Below, in pieces: positions 35,347 to 46,692 of a stretch of DNA of 64,000 nt; position 1 is the stretch's first letter, and each line of letters starts with the position of its first letter. Under the pieces are notes generated by a model that made no database searches, had not been told where the DNA came from, and was given only the letters and a program-made list of their open reading frames with translations. This DNA is from Pisolithus tinctorius (lineage: Eukaryota; Basidiomycota; Agaricomycetes; Boletales; Pisolithaceae), in the NCBI GenBank assembly GCA_024663395.1, contig JANFAH010000028.1, forward strand, positions 779,344 to 843,343, in the 5' to 3' direction. The position numbers and the translations under genes are program-made.

Positions 35347-38060
35347 TCAGATGTTGAAGTCTCTTAGCAGCCAGATTGTCTCACACCCACAGCTATGCGA
35401 GAGTGCCATGTACGTGTTAAACGGAGTCAACTGACCACTAGGTGGTGTGCCGATGTCAACTATGCAATGCTCGAGTGTTTGAGCTTGCATGCGATAATCC
35501 ATAAATGCATATGCAGGTGTTATCAGCAACTGCAATCAGCTGATTGTTGATTGCTTGCCAGCTGCTGTTGTGATGGTGAATGTTCTAGAGATTGGTGTCA
35601 CCAGCAGCATGCCTCCATGCAGTCCTTGCAGTGCATTCACCCTGGTACATTTCATCTCCACCAGCACATACAGAGGAGGATATTGCAATTGAATCACATT
35701 CTTCTCACAGCTGATAGCACTCTCTCTCAAGTCAAGTACAATGTCAACCACACAGCCTCATGCCCCATTGGCCAAGTCAAGATTGGTTGCAATGTTGAAT
35801 GTGACCATGACTTGCATGCCAATGGCAAGCACCACCTCATTCAACAGCCCTCCTTGCTCCTGTCAATTGCAACCTTGCCCACCTTTCAGGTTGGTGGCCA
35901 CAGCGAACCTCTCTTGTAAGGTGAGCGCTCATCCACCTATAGTGTCCTGAGCAGGACAACTAATGAGTGATAAACCCTCCATGTTTGCTCTTTCTTTGGA
36001 AGTCATTGAATTCCACTCGATTCACATGGCATGCTGTGGGGTCACCAGTACAGCATCCTTCCAAGGCAAGGTACTGAAGTCCATCAGTGGACAGGTTGGA
36101 TTTTCCAGGACAAGTCCCCACAGCATATTTATCTCATGTTTGCTGCAGGATCCATTGCAGATGTGGTGAAGGAGATCACACCAGCCCACATCAGTGACTC
36201 TCACCTGTGTCTTTAGGTGGATGACAATGTCAAACTGTTCATAGATATGACACCTGACAAGTTCCTCATGCATATTGTTTTCCACATTACATGGCCAAAT
36301 TATTGGTGCAGATGCTTTGGTCGCCATGGGTGGGAATTGATGGAAATTGCCAACCATGATAATGTTCAGCCCTCCAAATGGAAGATCAGTCAATGTGGCA
36401 TCACACCCTGTTTGTGTGTGACAGATGATGTTGGAAAGTTTGGCCAGGAAGGGTGTGTTGTGTGAAGGCACATCACCCATGTGCACATATGAAGTTGCTG
36501 TGACCTCACCAGTTGTCGTTCAATCTCATGACTTTGCCACAGCCATCCAGAGGTGCATGGATCTTGCAGTCAGGAATATGCTAACTGGGAATCTCTCAGC
36601 ATCTTCTTCAGATTGTTATCAGTGAGGTCATTGAGATGCATGTGGATGTTCACCTGAATGTATTTACAGATGGTATCATGGAAACTGTCTTGTTGCAACA
36701 AGGCCTGCATGTCATTGGCATTGGGTGTATTTGCCAACCACAACAGCATATGGATGTGAAGTGTACCTCTGCCCTGTGCCTCCATGACTCCAAAGTAAGC
36801 TGCCACACAGCTGAGCACACTGACATCTGTCTTGGTCCTATTACCTGATTGGCAGATGCCAAACAGTGTCTCCAGGACAGTGAGAATGATGAAGTGGAAG
36901 TATCAGGCAGCAGCATATGGGTTCGCTGCGATGTTCTCTGCATGTTGATTACTATCAGGACCTAATTGTGCATTGAATTGGTTCAAATCTATGTTTTCCC
37001 CTGCAAAAACCTGAGCAATTGGATTGTGCAGGTCCACAGGATTTATAGTCAACCAAAGCAAAGGGCCTCCAAGCATGAGACAGGTGCCCCATATCATACT
37101 GCAATAACTGGCTCATGCATTATCAGAACCCAGCACATGTCTGTTCGCTGCCATGACATGATGCTGCAAGCTACACACATGGGCATTGCTAATCAGCTCA
37201 TGTTGGGCCTCCTCCACAGCTGTGTTCCTGAGGTCTGCCACTGTGATGGATGATAAGGCAAGAGTATCCTGTTCAAAGTCCTTCCATCTCATTTGAAGAC
37301 ATGCCAATTGCATAGTCTCTCACTTTTGCATAAGCACAAAGACCACAAATGGAAAGGAATGGTGTGTGGCAAATCATTGGTCATGATACTGCATGGCTCA
37401 CCTACAATGTTCCTGCAGACTAATATTGACAGGACATTCAGCCTTGATAGCACCCTTTCCATAAGGAAAAAGCACTGGGAATGCAGTGCTGAGTGGGTTG
37501 CATGTGGCAGGTGATGAGGGGGAGGCAGGGTAGTCATTGATTGGCGCATTGCCATGGCACATGACATATCCTCCCTCAGCAGTGTTATCATTGAAATTTG
37601 CAAGCATGTGTGCCATCAGCTTGGAAGAGGACACTCTCATCTGCTCGACATCTGCCACTCCAAGGACATGTAGTGGTGTAACATCACCAATATCTATTTG
37701 GTATGCATGAACTCGCTGTTTGCATTACATGCCTTGAAGACATACATTTGCTTGCAACATCACCATCCCCCTCATTCACATCTGTGGTTTGATCTCTCTC
37801 CTCGTCCATCGTAGGTGAGTCATTCATGTCATCCATTTCTGTGGTGGGACATTTTTCAATGGCATTCACAATCACCATGTTCAGTTTCACGAACTCACCT
37901 TCATATGCCATGTACTCATTCATCGTCTACCCTTCTCTTTCGCGAATGGCAGCATCTTCACTATCTTGATATTGGATCATCGCCTCAATCTCAGCAGGTG
38001 ATGCTGCATAGACAGGTGCTGCTCGGGCATCAATTCCTCGGCAGTGAGGAGACTGCTTAG
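35347..38060 (-). pseudogene. Helitron helicase (Rep/Pif1), heavily decayed
   Basis: Read right to left. The N-terminal Helitron-like domain: INDYPASP...FPVLFPYGKGAIKAECPVNISLQEH (37560-37400), then PLLWLTINPVDLHNPIAQVFAGENID (37070-36985), then the rolling-circle Rep HUH-type motif in AQGRGTLHIHMLLW (36775-36735). The Pif1 helicase follows: GGLNIIMVGNFHQFPP (36375-36330; the usual GDFHQFPP has Asp where this copy has Asn) and the C-terminal AYAFMDYRMQAQTLEHCIVDIGTPPSGQL (35510-35420). Frames shift many times. I could not find the TC start or CTRR hairpin end. Confidence 0.8.
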
Positions 38061-38249
38061 GGATGAGGTGGGCTGCTAGCATGTGCTTGTAACATATGTG
38101 TACTACATCATCTTGGATAGCGGGCGTGCTATGGGTACTAGAATCAATTGGTTACTTATCTCTGTCGTGTTGCGCGTGCCGCAAAGGCAGCGCTCCGGCG
38201 TGGTAAACAAGGTGCCTTCCGGCGACGCCGGCCATGTTCTAGTCATATA

Positions 38250-39027
38250 TTACAATCCAGAAATGGTCTCTTGTTCAGATATCCCACTATCCTCAAGCTT
38301 TTTCTTAATTGAATCACGAACATTGCTGTATAGTTCACTGTTCAAACCAAGCACGTGGGTCGCTAAGCTCACTAAGTCAACATCCCGTCAGCATTTCGAA
38401 GGACTCTACTTACAGAGTGTAGTCTTCGTTTCCACCTTGCCATCCGCATAGAGAACACTGCCGTATTGTGCCCCATCGACGTTGAAGTGGACGTAGGAAG
38501 TAGAGACTACGACGGCACCATTATTCTCCCTAACAATTGTTCGCTTGAGTGGCGAGGTAATGGCAGGATCACATATCGTGAACTCACGAGCAAACAGCAA
38601 GCTGGAATTTGCCATGGTAATTCCCCCCTCCGATAAAAAGTAAACGAGAAACCACATCTTGACTGACTTCATCAAGAGCACTCTGGTTGAACAGATTTAG
38701 TGCCTGTTCGTTTTCTGCTTTCTGTTGGAGGGCGTTCAAAGCACGGATGAGCAGATCGCGCTCTGAGCCACTTAAATCCAAAGAATCAAAGACTAGTCCC
38801 TGGACCTCCTGTTCTAGCCTGTCAACATTGAGTTGGAGCATAAGCCGACCGTAGCAAGTGTTAAGCAGGATGAACGAACCCATCTTGTTGGCTAAACCAG
38901 TGTATATTTAAAAGCGTAGTCTTGAAAGTGTTGAACCATCCAGCGTAGTCGTCGCCGGTAGCCTTATCTGCTGCTCTGGCAGCAAACTCCAAGCTGTTTC
39001 GTACGTCCTCCTGTACAAAGATTTGAG
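38250..39027 (-). CDS. Divergent member (alpha) of the 261-residue unnamed family
   Basis: Spliced from the - strand: EDVRNSLEFAARAADKATGDDYAGWFNTFKTTLLNIHWFSQQDG (39027-38885); an intron of about 60 bp at the same position as in the copy at 50782; LEQEVQGLVFDSLDLSGSERDLLIRALNALQQKAENEQALNLF (about 38825-38690); NYHGKFQLAVC; NNGAVVVSTSYVHFNVDGAQYGSVLYADG (38515-38420); and a last exon ending VRDSIKKKLEDSGISEQETISGL with stop 38252-38250. It aligns block for block with the genes at 41304 and 50782. The first exon was not found upstream, so the gene may be partial. Function unknown. Confidence 0.55.
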
Positions 39028-39419
39028 CAAAAATGTTTGATTATGCATTAAACCCTACCTGGTGTTGTGTGCTGACACCAGGCAAAAAAACTGGGAGTAT
39101 GGAAACGCAGACAGCCGCACTGATAGACATGCTGGTTGATATTAGAGGTAGGAATTCAACGTGTGATAACTCTAGTGCGCGTACGAAAGGTTATAACACA
39201 TCCCCCAGCGGCAGACGCCGGGAGTGGAGTAAGCCCCATTTGAAAGTTACGGAGTTGTATTCCACCGGGTGCAACAACATGTGTACGCATCTCGACTCAC
39301 CTGACCAACCTTCCTGTGCCTATCCAAGTCGCCGTCAGCATCTCGAAGAGCGAAGATATTCAGTGCTATGACTAAAACATCCAATTGTCATGTGGTCTGC
39401 AACGAAGAAACTTCCATGT

Positions 39420-42400
39420 TAAGGTGACTGGCAACAGAATTACTGTTTGCACCCCAAATTTCAAGGAAGGTGATCGCATTCAGCTGGCCTCTATGACATG
39501 AGATCTTTTCGTATCCCGTTTAGGATTGAAAACCAACGTGTGCCTCGGTTTCGATGAATACAGGAGGAAATGAAATGGTCACGCCCAGTCGGACTACGAC
39601 GTTGATTATCTATCCAATCACGGGTTTCCTGTGTGATCAGAAACTTGGAATTCGACTTTGAGAAGCCGATGCTCGCATTGGACGCGCAGGACGAGCAGTC
39701 CCTCACAATGTGCATGGAAGGTTGGTGGCATTTAACTGGCCTTTCTTTTCTCAGGGAGCTTCCTCCAGGGTGCCCCGTTTAGAATCCAACATTCCCGGTA
39801 ACGTAACGGCAGCAGGAAGAAGTTACGCCCATTACATGAGCGCCAAGATCTAGGCATGAATGGACTACGATGTCGGTTCTCTCATACACCCTAAGTAGAT
39901 GGGTACTACTTTGCACGGGCGGCAGATCTACAGCCGAAAGACATGGATCATATGTCAGAGTCAACCGTGCACTCCAAATCCATAGTAGGGACCGTGCAGC
40001 TGACCTGCGTAGAGAAGCCTCTTTAGGCTGCTGTGCTAGCTGCCAGCACAGACGATGTAGTATTGCTAGATGGCACCAGGACCGGTTCAACGGGCCAAAT
40101 ATCCTGTCGTAGAAGGTGCGTCCATTCTGGTTGTCAGACGTGAGGCGGCCAGTTGACAAAGTTGAACAATGCGAGAATACTGGCGCTGGCCTCGAAGACC
40201 TACCGCATTCAGCTGATCTTTCTTGTTCTGTAGATTCTGATTCGCACTGGTTTCAACTCAACGTCTCCGGCGGTGCTCGGGCATTGGAGAATCCAGGAAT
40301 AAACAACGCCCAAGACGTGAATGTCAGGAAAGCAACAATTGTGATTCCAACTTTCGTGTACTTCTCCGAAGGCAGTCTCGACCGTGAAACGATGCGACAC
40401 GTAACCTGCGCAGAATGCGGCGTATCGACCTTGCCTTTCTGCGTAAACCCTATGCCGATACATTGAACTCTGGGGGACATGATCTAGCGGAATATTTACA
40501 AGGACACTCCTGGAGCAGTGGGCCCAGATGCGTGGATGCATCGTGTTACCGTCACAGCTGTTCGTTGCAATACTCACATGTGGTGGCGAGGGAGAAAGTG
40601 CGTCCATTCACACCAGATAGCACTGGTGGCTTCCAATTACCGGAAGGATATAACCCCCTCTTATCATTTAAACGGTGACACTCAAGCTGATAAAACGATA
40701 ACTCACAGTTGGGTGGTGATGATTCCATTACGGTGACGGCACCTCTTGCAAAATGTGGGGTAAACACGGCCAGTCAGACGTGTCCTAGCCTCAGGAACTC
40801 AAAAGCCACATGCGATGCTTGTCTTCAACCGTTGGGTGGCGAGTATTATGTCAGTCTTACAGCAACATATCTCCTAGATCAAGTTGCCCGTTCATCACCC
40901 CCGAAAGGATAAATTGGGGTATGCCGTGCCTGCACTGCTGAGCCAGATGCCTGGAACGCGGAGGAAAGCGTGTCTTCAAAGCATTATTCTTACTTCCATT
41001 GAACACGTTAATATCATGTGAGCATGTGAGTGGAGAACCCTACCGGCTGCCGCTTTCCAACTATCTTCTCGGGCTTCTCTGATGGGGAAAACATACCGTT
41101 TTGTCCGTGGTCAGGAGGCCAGCCGCGCAGGTTAACAATCCCATGTTGGTGCTGGTGCATCGCAAGCATTGCGATTTCGCCAGATATAGATCAAGATTGT
41201 AACGCTCGTAAGTATAAAAGAGGTTTGTAGACGTGTTCTCAATCCAGGACCACTGTAACTCACACATCTATTGTTAACTCCTCTCAGGTTCTTTCAAGTC
41301 AACATGTCCAACGATATTGCTCAAGCTGCGGCGTACATCAAGTCGGCGACCTTAGCGCCACTCAAGGTCGGCCTCTACTCCAGGGCTAAAGTTCTCGAGG
41401 AAGTTGGAGGTGTGTAGGCGACCTCATATAATCGTCCTATGAAATCAATGATGGTCTGCATACTAGACCGTGGAAAGTATTTGGGTGAGCCCGGTCAGGA
41501 CGGTGCTGCTGCCGTCGGTGGCACCTTGGTCTCTGTCCTTGCCGACCTCACCGGGCTAAACCGCGTCAGTACACCTTCGTCAAGATGATGACAAGTATTG
41601 ACGCCTCATTTGCATTTGCTATCATTTAGACGGACGTTGCCAATTCCCTCGAGTTCGCCTCTCGCGTGGCCGCCAAGGAAGTGGGGAGCGATGACCATAC
41701 CGAGGCATACTGGAATGCATTCAAGACGTCTATTTTCCAAATTGGATGGTTCAAGCAGGCTGACGAGTGGTCTTCGGATTTCGTTGATGGCACAACAACC
41801 GGTGCCGAGAACTTCAGCGACTATGTGATCGCAAATGTCAGAAACGACCCACTCTATTCCGAGGCAGAAAAATCAGTTGTTATTCGAGCCATGGAATCGC
41901 TTCGAAGCCAGGCAGAAAAGCGCGCATTCTTCAGGAGCTTCACCGCTGGCGGTACCAAGGGGTCCTTCGGTGTTAACGCTGCATCGTATGTATTCCTCCG
42001 CTGCTTTTTTTCGACGTTTCACTAATTCTCTGCAAGGGTTACAAATGGAGCACTTGTAATGCGTTTCTCTGCATTTACATTCGATTGCAGTGCCGTGGTG
42101 GATGATTATCTGATCTTCAGCATCAAGAACATCAAAGCTAATGTGCGAAAGGGTATGTAAGCACGCTTGTCATCCCCCGCCCCCCAACACATTTATTATG
42201 TCGCAGATAACGTGGAGGCTGCCGCGAATCAGAGAACCATCGACGCGGTCAGGCAGCAAATCGAAGATAAATTGAACCAGGCGGCTGGTGATTATATCGA
42301 CGGTGTGGATATCTGAGTGGTTGCTTTTTGGCGATTTGTACTCGTGTCTCGATTGTATTTGTGCAAGTTTAAAGCGTGCTGATGTGATGTGGCAATTTTG

Positions 42401-42545
42401 CTGGTCTCTCTTGGTTAAGAGCATGGCCGTGGAGTTCAGTAATGGGTGGCACGAGTCTAGGCATCCCGTAGCCGAGTACGTTGTGCCAGTAATTGATGAG
42501 TGGCACATTCACTTGCTCCACAATAATACGACTTTGGGGAGAGCT
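39420..42545. repeat. Segmental duplication, copy 1
   Basis: Colinear with about 48965-52080, same orientation, with scattered substitutions and small gaps. The junction is near GACCGCATTCAGCTG/GATCGCATTCAGCTG. The 1.8 kb before the gene (39420-41300) is conserved between copies but every frame on both strands is broken; FDFEK-LxL...DEQSL text recurs in both, without a family that I recognise. Confidence 0.82.
41304..42316 (+). CDS. Unnamed 261-residue protein, copy beta
   Basis: Five exons: 41304-41409, 41467-41564, 41630-41985, 42037-42152, 42207-42316. All have GT/AG borders and the frame stays open (786 bases). N-terminus MSNDIAQAAAYIKSATLAPL; core EYWNAF-type segment AYWNAFKTSIFQIGWFKQADEW; FSDYVIANVRNDPLYSEAEKSVVIRAMESL; a beta-rich GALVMRFSAFTFDC; end GDYIDGVDI. 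No signal peptide or membrane helix is visible, so probably cytosolic. Three paralogues lie within 13 kb. Unlike those, exon 3 lacks the intron after the GWF block, so the intron was lost here. I do not recognise a named family. Confidence 0.75.
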
Positions 42546-43074
42546 TGAACGTTAAAGCGATTGCTCAAGCAGGGTTAGCAGCCGAAAGACAAGAGAACAT
42601 ATTAATAAATCGTAATCTACACCCATGGTTCGTTCCTCACCACACAATAGAGCGGCGATATGTCAATAGGTACCAGGAGCCAATCGCCACTTGCGGCTTG
42701 AAGCATTTTGTGGTCCTGAACAATTCGGGAAAACGACCCCTGTTAAGCGGGCAATCATGGATGTATATATACCAGCTTTTCGAGCTGCGCGCCAATCCCC
42801 TCGATTCTCTCTCTCTATCTGGAAGGCATTTAGCCTCAGTCCGTGACGTGTAATCCTGCAAATGACCATGCCCGACATTCACATTACTGACCGTAAGGGA
42901 TTCCTGGAAACTCAAACCGCGTAGGAGTCTTAAACGACCATAGCTGGCATTGACAATGCCGGGTGTATCCCCAGTCTAAATGACGTAGTAACCGGAAGAA
43001 AGGGATGTAAGTCAGTGTTGGTATCGGTATGTCACCATGATCTCGACGCTCCAGTACTTCGTATAAAGCCTTTT
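42546..43074. other. Spacer between copies beta and gamma
   Basis: No gene seen. Several short frames overlap on both strands without family signatures. Confidence 0.5.
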
Positions 43075-43946
43075 GGGAGGTCAAGTGGGCCTGAAGCTGC
43101 CATCATCGGGGGTACCTTGTTGTCCGTGCTGGACAACCTGACCGAGCAGAACAGGGTACGCAACGCATTTAACTAAATTCTGTAGAAAACTGAAATTGTT
43201 CAGAGAGATGTAGCTAACAGCCTTGAGCATGCCACCCACATCGCCCTGCAGAAGACAACGGAGGACGAAGGTTTTGAAAGATTCTGGGATGAATACACGA
43301 ATTGCCTCTTCAGTATCGGATGGGTTAAGATCAGAGACGAATGAGAGAACTTATCATCAAGGCCGTGACTCCAACTCATTTACTTACCTGCAGGCAGTCG
43401 GATCTCTCTTTGGAGGATACAACCTCCGACATTGGGACGTTCTGTGATTTTGTCATCGACAACATTAGGAACGACCCACTCTACACCCAAGAGGAAAAGG
43501 ATCTTGTCATCCACGGGCTCGACATCATCCGGAATCAATCAGGTCACAGGGAATTCTTTCGCAGGTTCACGGTCCGTAAGAGCCGTGGGTTATTAGGGGT
43601 TAGCACTGCGTCGTACGTTCTCTAAAAAGTTGCAGATTATCAGTTTTGATCATGGTTTTTTCAAAGGGTCGAAGACGGCGTCCTCAAACTGCGCTATTCC
43701 GGTTCATGTTCAGTTGCAATGTCGAAGTGGAAGATTATCTTAACACCAACATCGCGCATATCGAATTCGTTGCCAGGAAAGGTACGTCCTACATACCGTT
43801 GGATGGAAAACGCAATTGATGCAGTGTTTTGATTAGGAATTGTTGAGGCTCGCGCGGACCAGGGAACCATTGACCGGCTCAGGGCGCAGATCGAAGAGGA
43901 GCTGGAACAAGCATCTGGTGACTATATCGACAGGATTGACATCTAA
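43075..43946 (+). pseudogene. Third family member (gamma), 5'-truncated and frameshifted
   Basis: Begins at exon 2 (GPEAAIIGGTLLSVLDNLTEQNR, 43090-43156); no exon 1 is visible. Exon 3: RDVANSLEHATHIALQKTTEDEGFERFWDEYTNCLFSIGWVKIRDE. The next intron starts AT instead of GT (about 43337). Then FCDFVIDNIRNDPLYTQEEKDLVIHGLDIIRNQ (43440-43535). The beta-rich exon needs a one-base shift at about 43703 to read FMFSCNVEVEDYL. Last exon ends GDYIDRIDI, stop 43944-43946. Probably a pseudogene. Confidence 0.6.
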
Positions 43947-44461
43947 GAGGTGAAAGGGGATCATACCAATTATCTACTATTATGCCGCTAAGTGATTGGT
44001 ATGTATTCGAGTAATACCGCATCGTGTTAGGTGATGTCCGAATCAGAAAATTTTGTTCGGCCGGCCCGCGGAGTTTCCCCGAATTCATGCGTATTGGTGC
44101 TGCGTTGAAAAATAGATCGAAGACTTGGAAGAGGCAGCTAGCGGTTATAACGTGGATATTTGCATGGTTTCTTCGCAGTGAACGGTCCTGCGTGCCTCTA
44201 CGGTACATATTTTGGATATGAAATGACTGACCTTGCGTTGGTTTCTGGTATCGCCTTAGACCGAAGGATGTGAGGGAACAACGACAATACGTGTCGCACT
44301 GTTGGACAAATGCTTGCCTGTGGGGCTCTGTACCAAGGAGCACGACCTACCATCCTTCTCTTCAAAAATATATATCAGCTTACCTGCGGGAAACGGGTCA
44401 TATGCCACGGTGTTCATGGAATGCGGGGAGTGACATCAACAGAGCCTATAGATGATCCTCC
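43947..44461. other. Spacer between gamma and the Nop8-like gene
   Basis: No gene seen. It lies downstream of two convergent genes, so it should hold both 3' ends. Confidence 0.5.
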
Positions 44462-46583
44462 CTACACGTCCATTCCATCAGCGGCAGCACATCCCCTCTT
44501 CCTCCCCTTCGCTTCTTTCCATGCCTTTTTCCACGCGCTCGTCACCTCGCTCTTATCCCTTTCCCATGCCTCGCGTATAAACTGTTCCGTAGTGTCAGGG
44601 GACCTCTCGAATTTCCGCCCTGTGCCAGAGAGTGGAGGTGGATTACTCTGGTCTTGTGGAGTGCCAACATTTACTTGGGAACGTGGAAAGACGACGGACC
44701 GAGTATCGCTTCTCGCGTGTGTATGCACCTGTTTTGAGATTGAGATTCGTGCACCAGAATTGGAGTAGGGTAATGATTCGACAAGGGGAAAGAGAAGTCG
44801 CCGGGTAGAGTCTGGAGTGATGACAGCGCTCCCTTCGCGTCCAAGCCTTTTTACCTCCTGGTTCCAATTTGAGCTCGAGAACAGTTCTGAACTTGATGTG
44901 GTTACAAGCGTGGAGGGTAGTGCTGTGGTGGGGACGGATGAACAACCGAGTACATCGTTCTCGAGCTCCAAATCGAGATCGAGATGGCCGAGGAGGGAGA
45001 AAGACGCTGCAGATTTCATTTTAGATCTTATGCCATATGAAACAAGAGCGATTTGTAGAAGGAACAGGAAAAAAGGATCGATAATCTGAAAATGCAGAGA
45101 GGTTTGTAAAATAAAATCAAGGCCAAGACGAAAAGCGAACATAATATAGTCTACCAAACAATGAGGAAGGGGTACTTACGCTCTTCTTCTCTCGGCGCAA
45201 ACAAGTCTTTCAATTGCATCTTCGTCGGTCCAGTTGCGCTGGCGGTGTCCGCTTTCGAAGTCGCTATGGTACCAGTAGCAGTCGCGGGTAGATGAGCGGT
45301 GGTCGGGTGCGAGTCTCCCATCTGGATATCTTCCCTTCGTTTCTCGTAGCTGGACACCTTATCGACTGGATTTATTCGCGCGTCCCCCTCCCTGGAGGAG
45401 GCGTGCCGAGGCACCTCTTCAATCTCGCCTTCACCTACTTCACCCGCACCAGCATCAACGACCATTGCGGAACGATCACCCGGACCATCATCTATACCGT
45501 CAAATTCGTCAACGCTCTCGCGTCCGCCCCACTCATCCGTCTCTCCGAATATCGTGTTGAGGAGCGTAAGTGCAGCGGATGTTTCTTTGCGGATGTCGAT
45601 GTTAACGTCTGTGCCAAAGCTAGGGTTGGAGAAGTTGGCAGTGGGAGTGGGAGTGGTTTGTGAAGGTGGTTGACCTTCAAGGATGATGTTGGAAGAATTT
45701 TGAGAGGGGACGTATTCACCATTGCTTTCCTCTTCGTCAGACTTGAGCTCGGTGGGGCGTGGCTCAACGGTGGGCTGGGCTGCAGACCCAAAAGGAAGAG
45801 AAGAAGCAGAGGGGACGACGAGGGTTTCCAAAAACGCGCCTGTCAGATAGGTCGAGTCCCATTTTGTTGGGTCGATCAAGCGTCTACGTGCCCGTAATGG
45901 CGGGACCTTTTTCTTCTTCGCCTTCTTACCCGTCTTTCCCCGCGTTCCCTGCCAACCTCCCATACCTCGTGTCGGTTCCAAGGGTCGCAGAGGCCTCATC
46001 CTCATAGGTCTAACAACCCTTCCAGAAGGTAAAACGACCCAGCCTGGTGTCTTCGCTGCGTCATTACGGAAGAGGGGTGTATCGAGTGGCAGTGTGGTGG
46101 ATGGGAAGGCGAGCTGGCGTCTTTTTGAGCGGGGAGTACGAGGTGGAGGAGGTGAAAGGGAGTTCAGATAGGCGATGCTGAGAGTATAGGGTGAGGAGGA
46201 ATAGATCGACAAAAGGGTGGGAGACGTACCGCTGGTGATAATCTGGTTTTGCCTTTCCAATACGCAATTTTGTTCCCTTCCATGTGGACCCACTGAGCAC
46301 ATTCATACCTGTGGACAAGACAGAGTCAGGACGAGCAAGAGTCATTCGAACGAGACACCTGTGTACATTTAGCAATATCCTTTTCCTTGCCCTCCAACGT
46401 GGCATGTGCAAATGGTCTCGGGTCACCCAGTGCATCTAATTGTCCGAATCCATCCAAGGACGTGACTGACCCAAAGGCGGAGAGCCTGCGGTGGATGTCA
46501 GAGGAGGTGATGGACGGAGTGAGTCCGGAGATGTGCAGTCGTTTTGTCACCACCTCTGCCATGTTAGTACCAACCAGAGACAA
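44462..46583 (-). CDS. Nop8-like nucleolar RNA-binding protein (RRM)
   Basis: Four exons, about 46583-46367, 46308-46231, 46177-45180 and 45006-44462, all joined in frame at GT/AG borders. The RRM is at the N-terminus: TKRLHISGLTPSITSSDIHRRLSAFGSVTSL (RNP2-like LHISGL) and AHATLEGKEKDIAKCMNVLSGSTWKGTKLRIGKAKPDYHQR. A long basic then acidic disordered middle follows (KKAKKKKVPPLRARRR; GRESVDEFDGIDDGPGD). The conserved end is DLFAPREEE...FSLLGHLDLDLELE. This architecture is that of fungal Nop8, which acts in 60S ribosome assembly in the nucleolus. The Met at 46562 is an alternative start closer to the RRM. It is divergent from the RhoGEF gene. Confidence 0.75.
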
Positions 46584-46692
46584 GAAGCGATGTCACGTGC
46601 ACTCGTGCCTTCCATCCTTGGCCTTGACTGATTTCATACCAGCCCACCGAGGATGCGATGATGTCCTCGCCTCCTCCTTCTCCCCGTACGCC
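46584..46692. promoter_or_regulatory. Shared promoter between divergent genes
   Basis: Only about 110 bp separate the start of the Nop8-like gene from the likely start of the RhoGEF gene, so the two probably share a promoter. No TATA box is evident. Confidence 0.5.

Noticed and set aside
35551..38060. + strand frames inside the Helitron region
   Set aside because: All recognisable motifs (Rep HIH, Pif1 blocks) are on the - strand.
39491..39715. - strand frame conserved at 48917-49219 (SKSNSKFLITQ...SSCIHRNRG)
   Set aside because: Conservation is explained by the segmental duplication. The opposite strand is equally conserved and both have breaks, so neither strand can be chosen.
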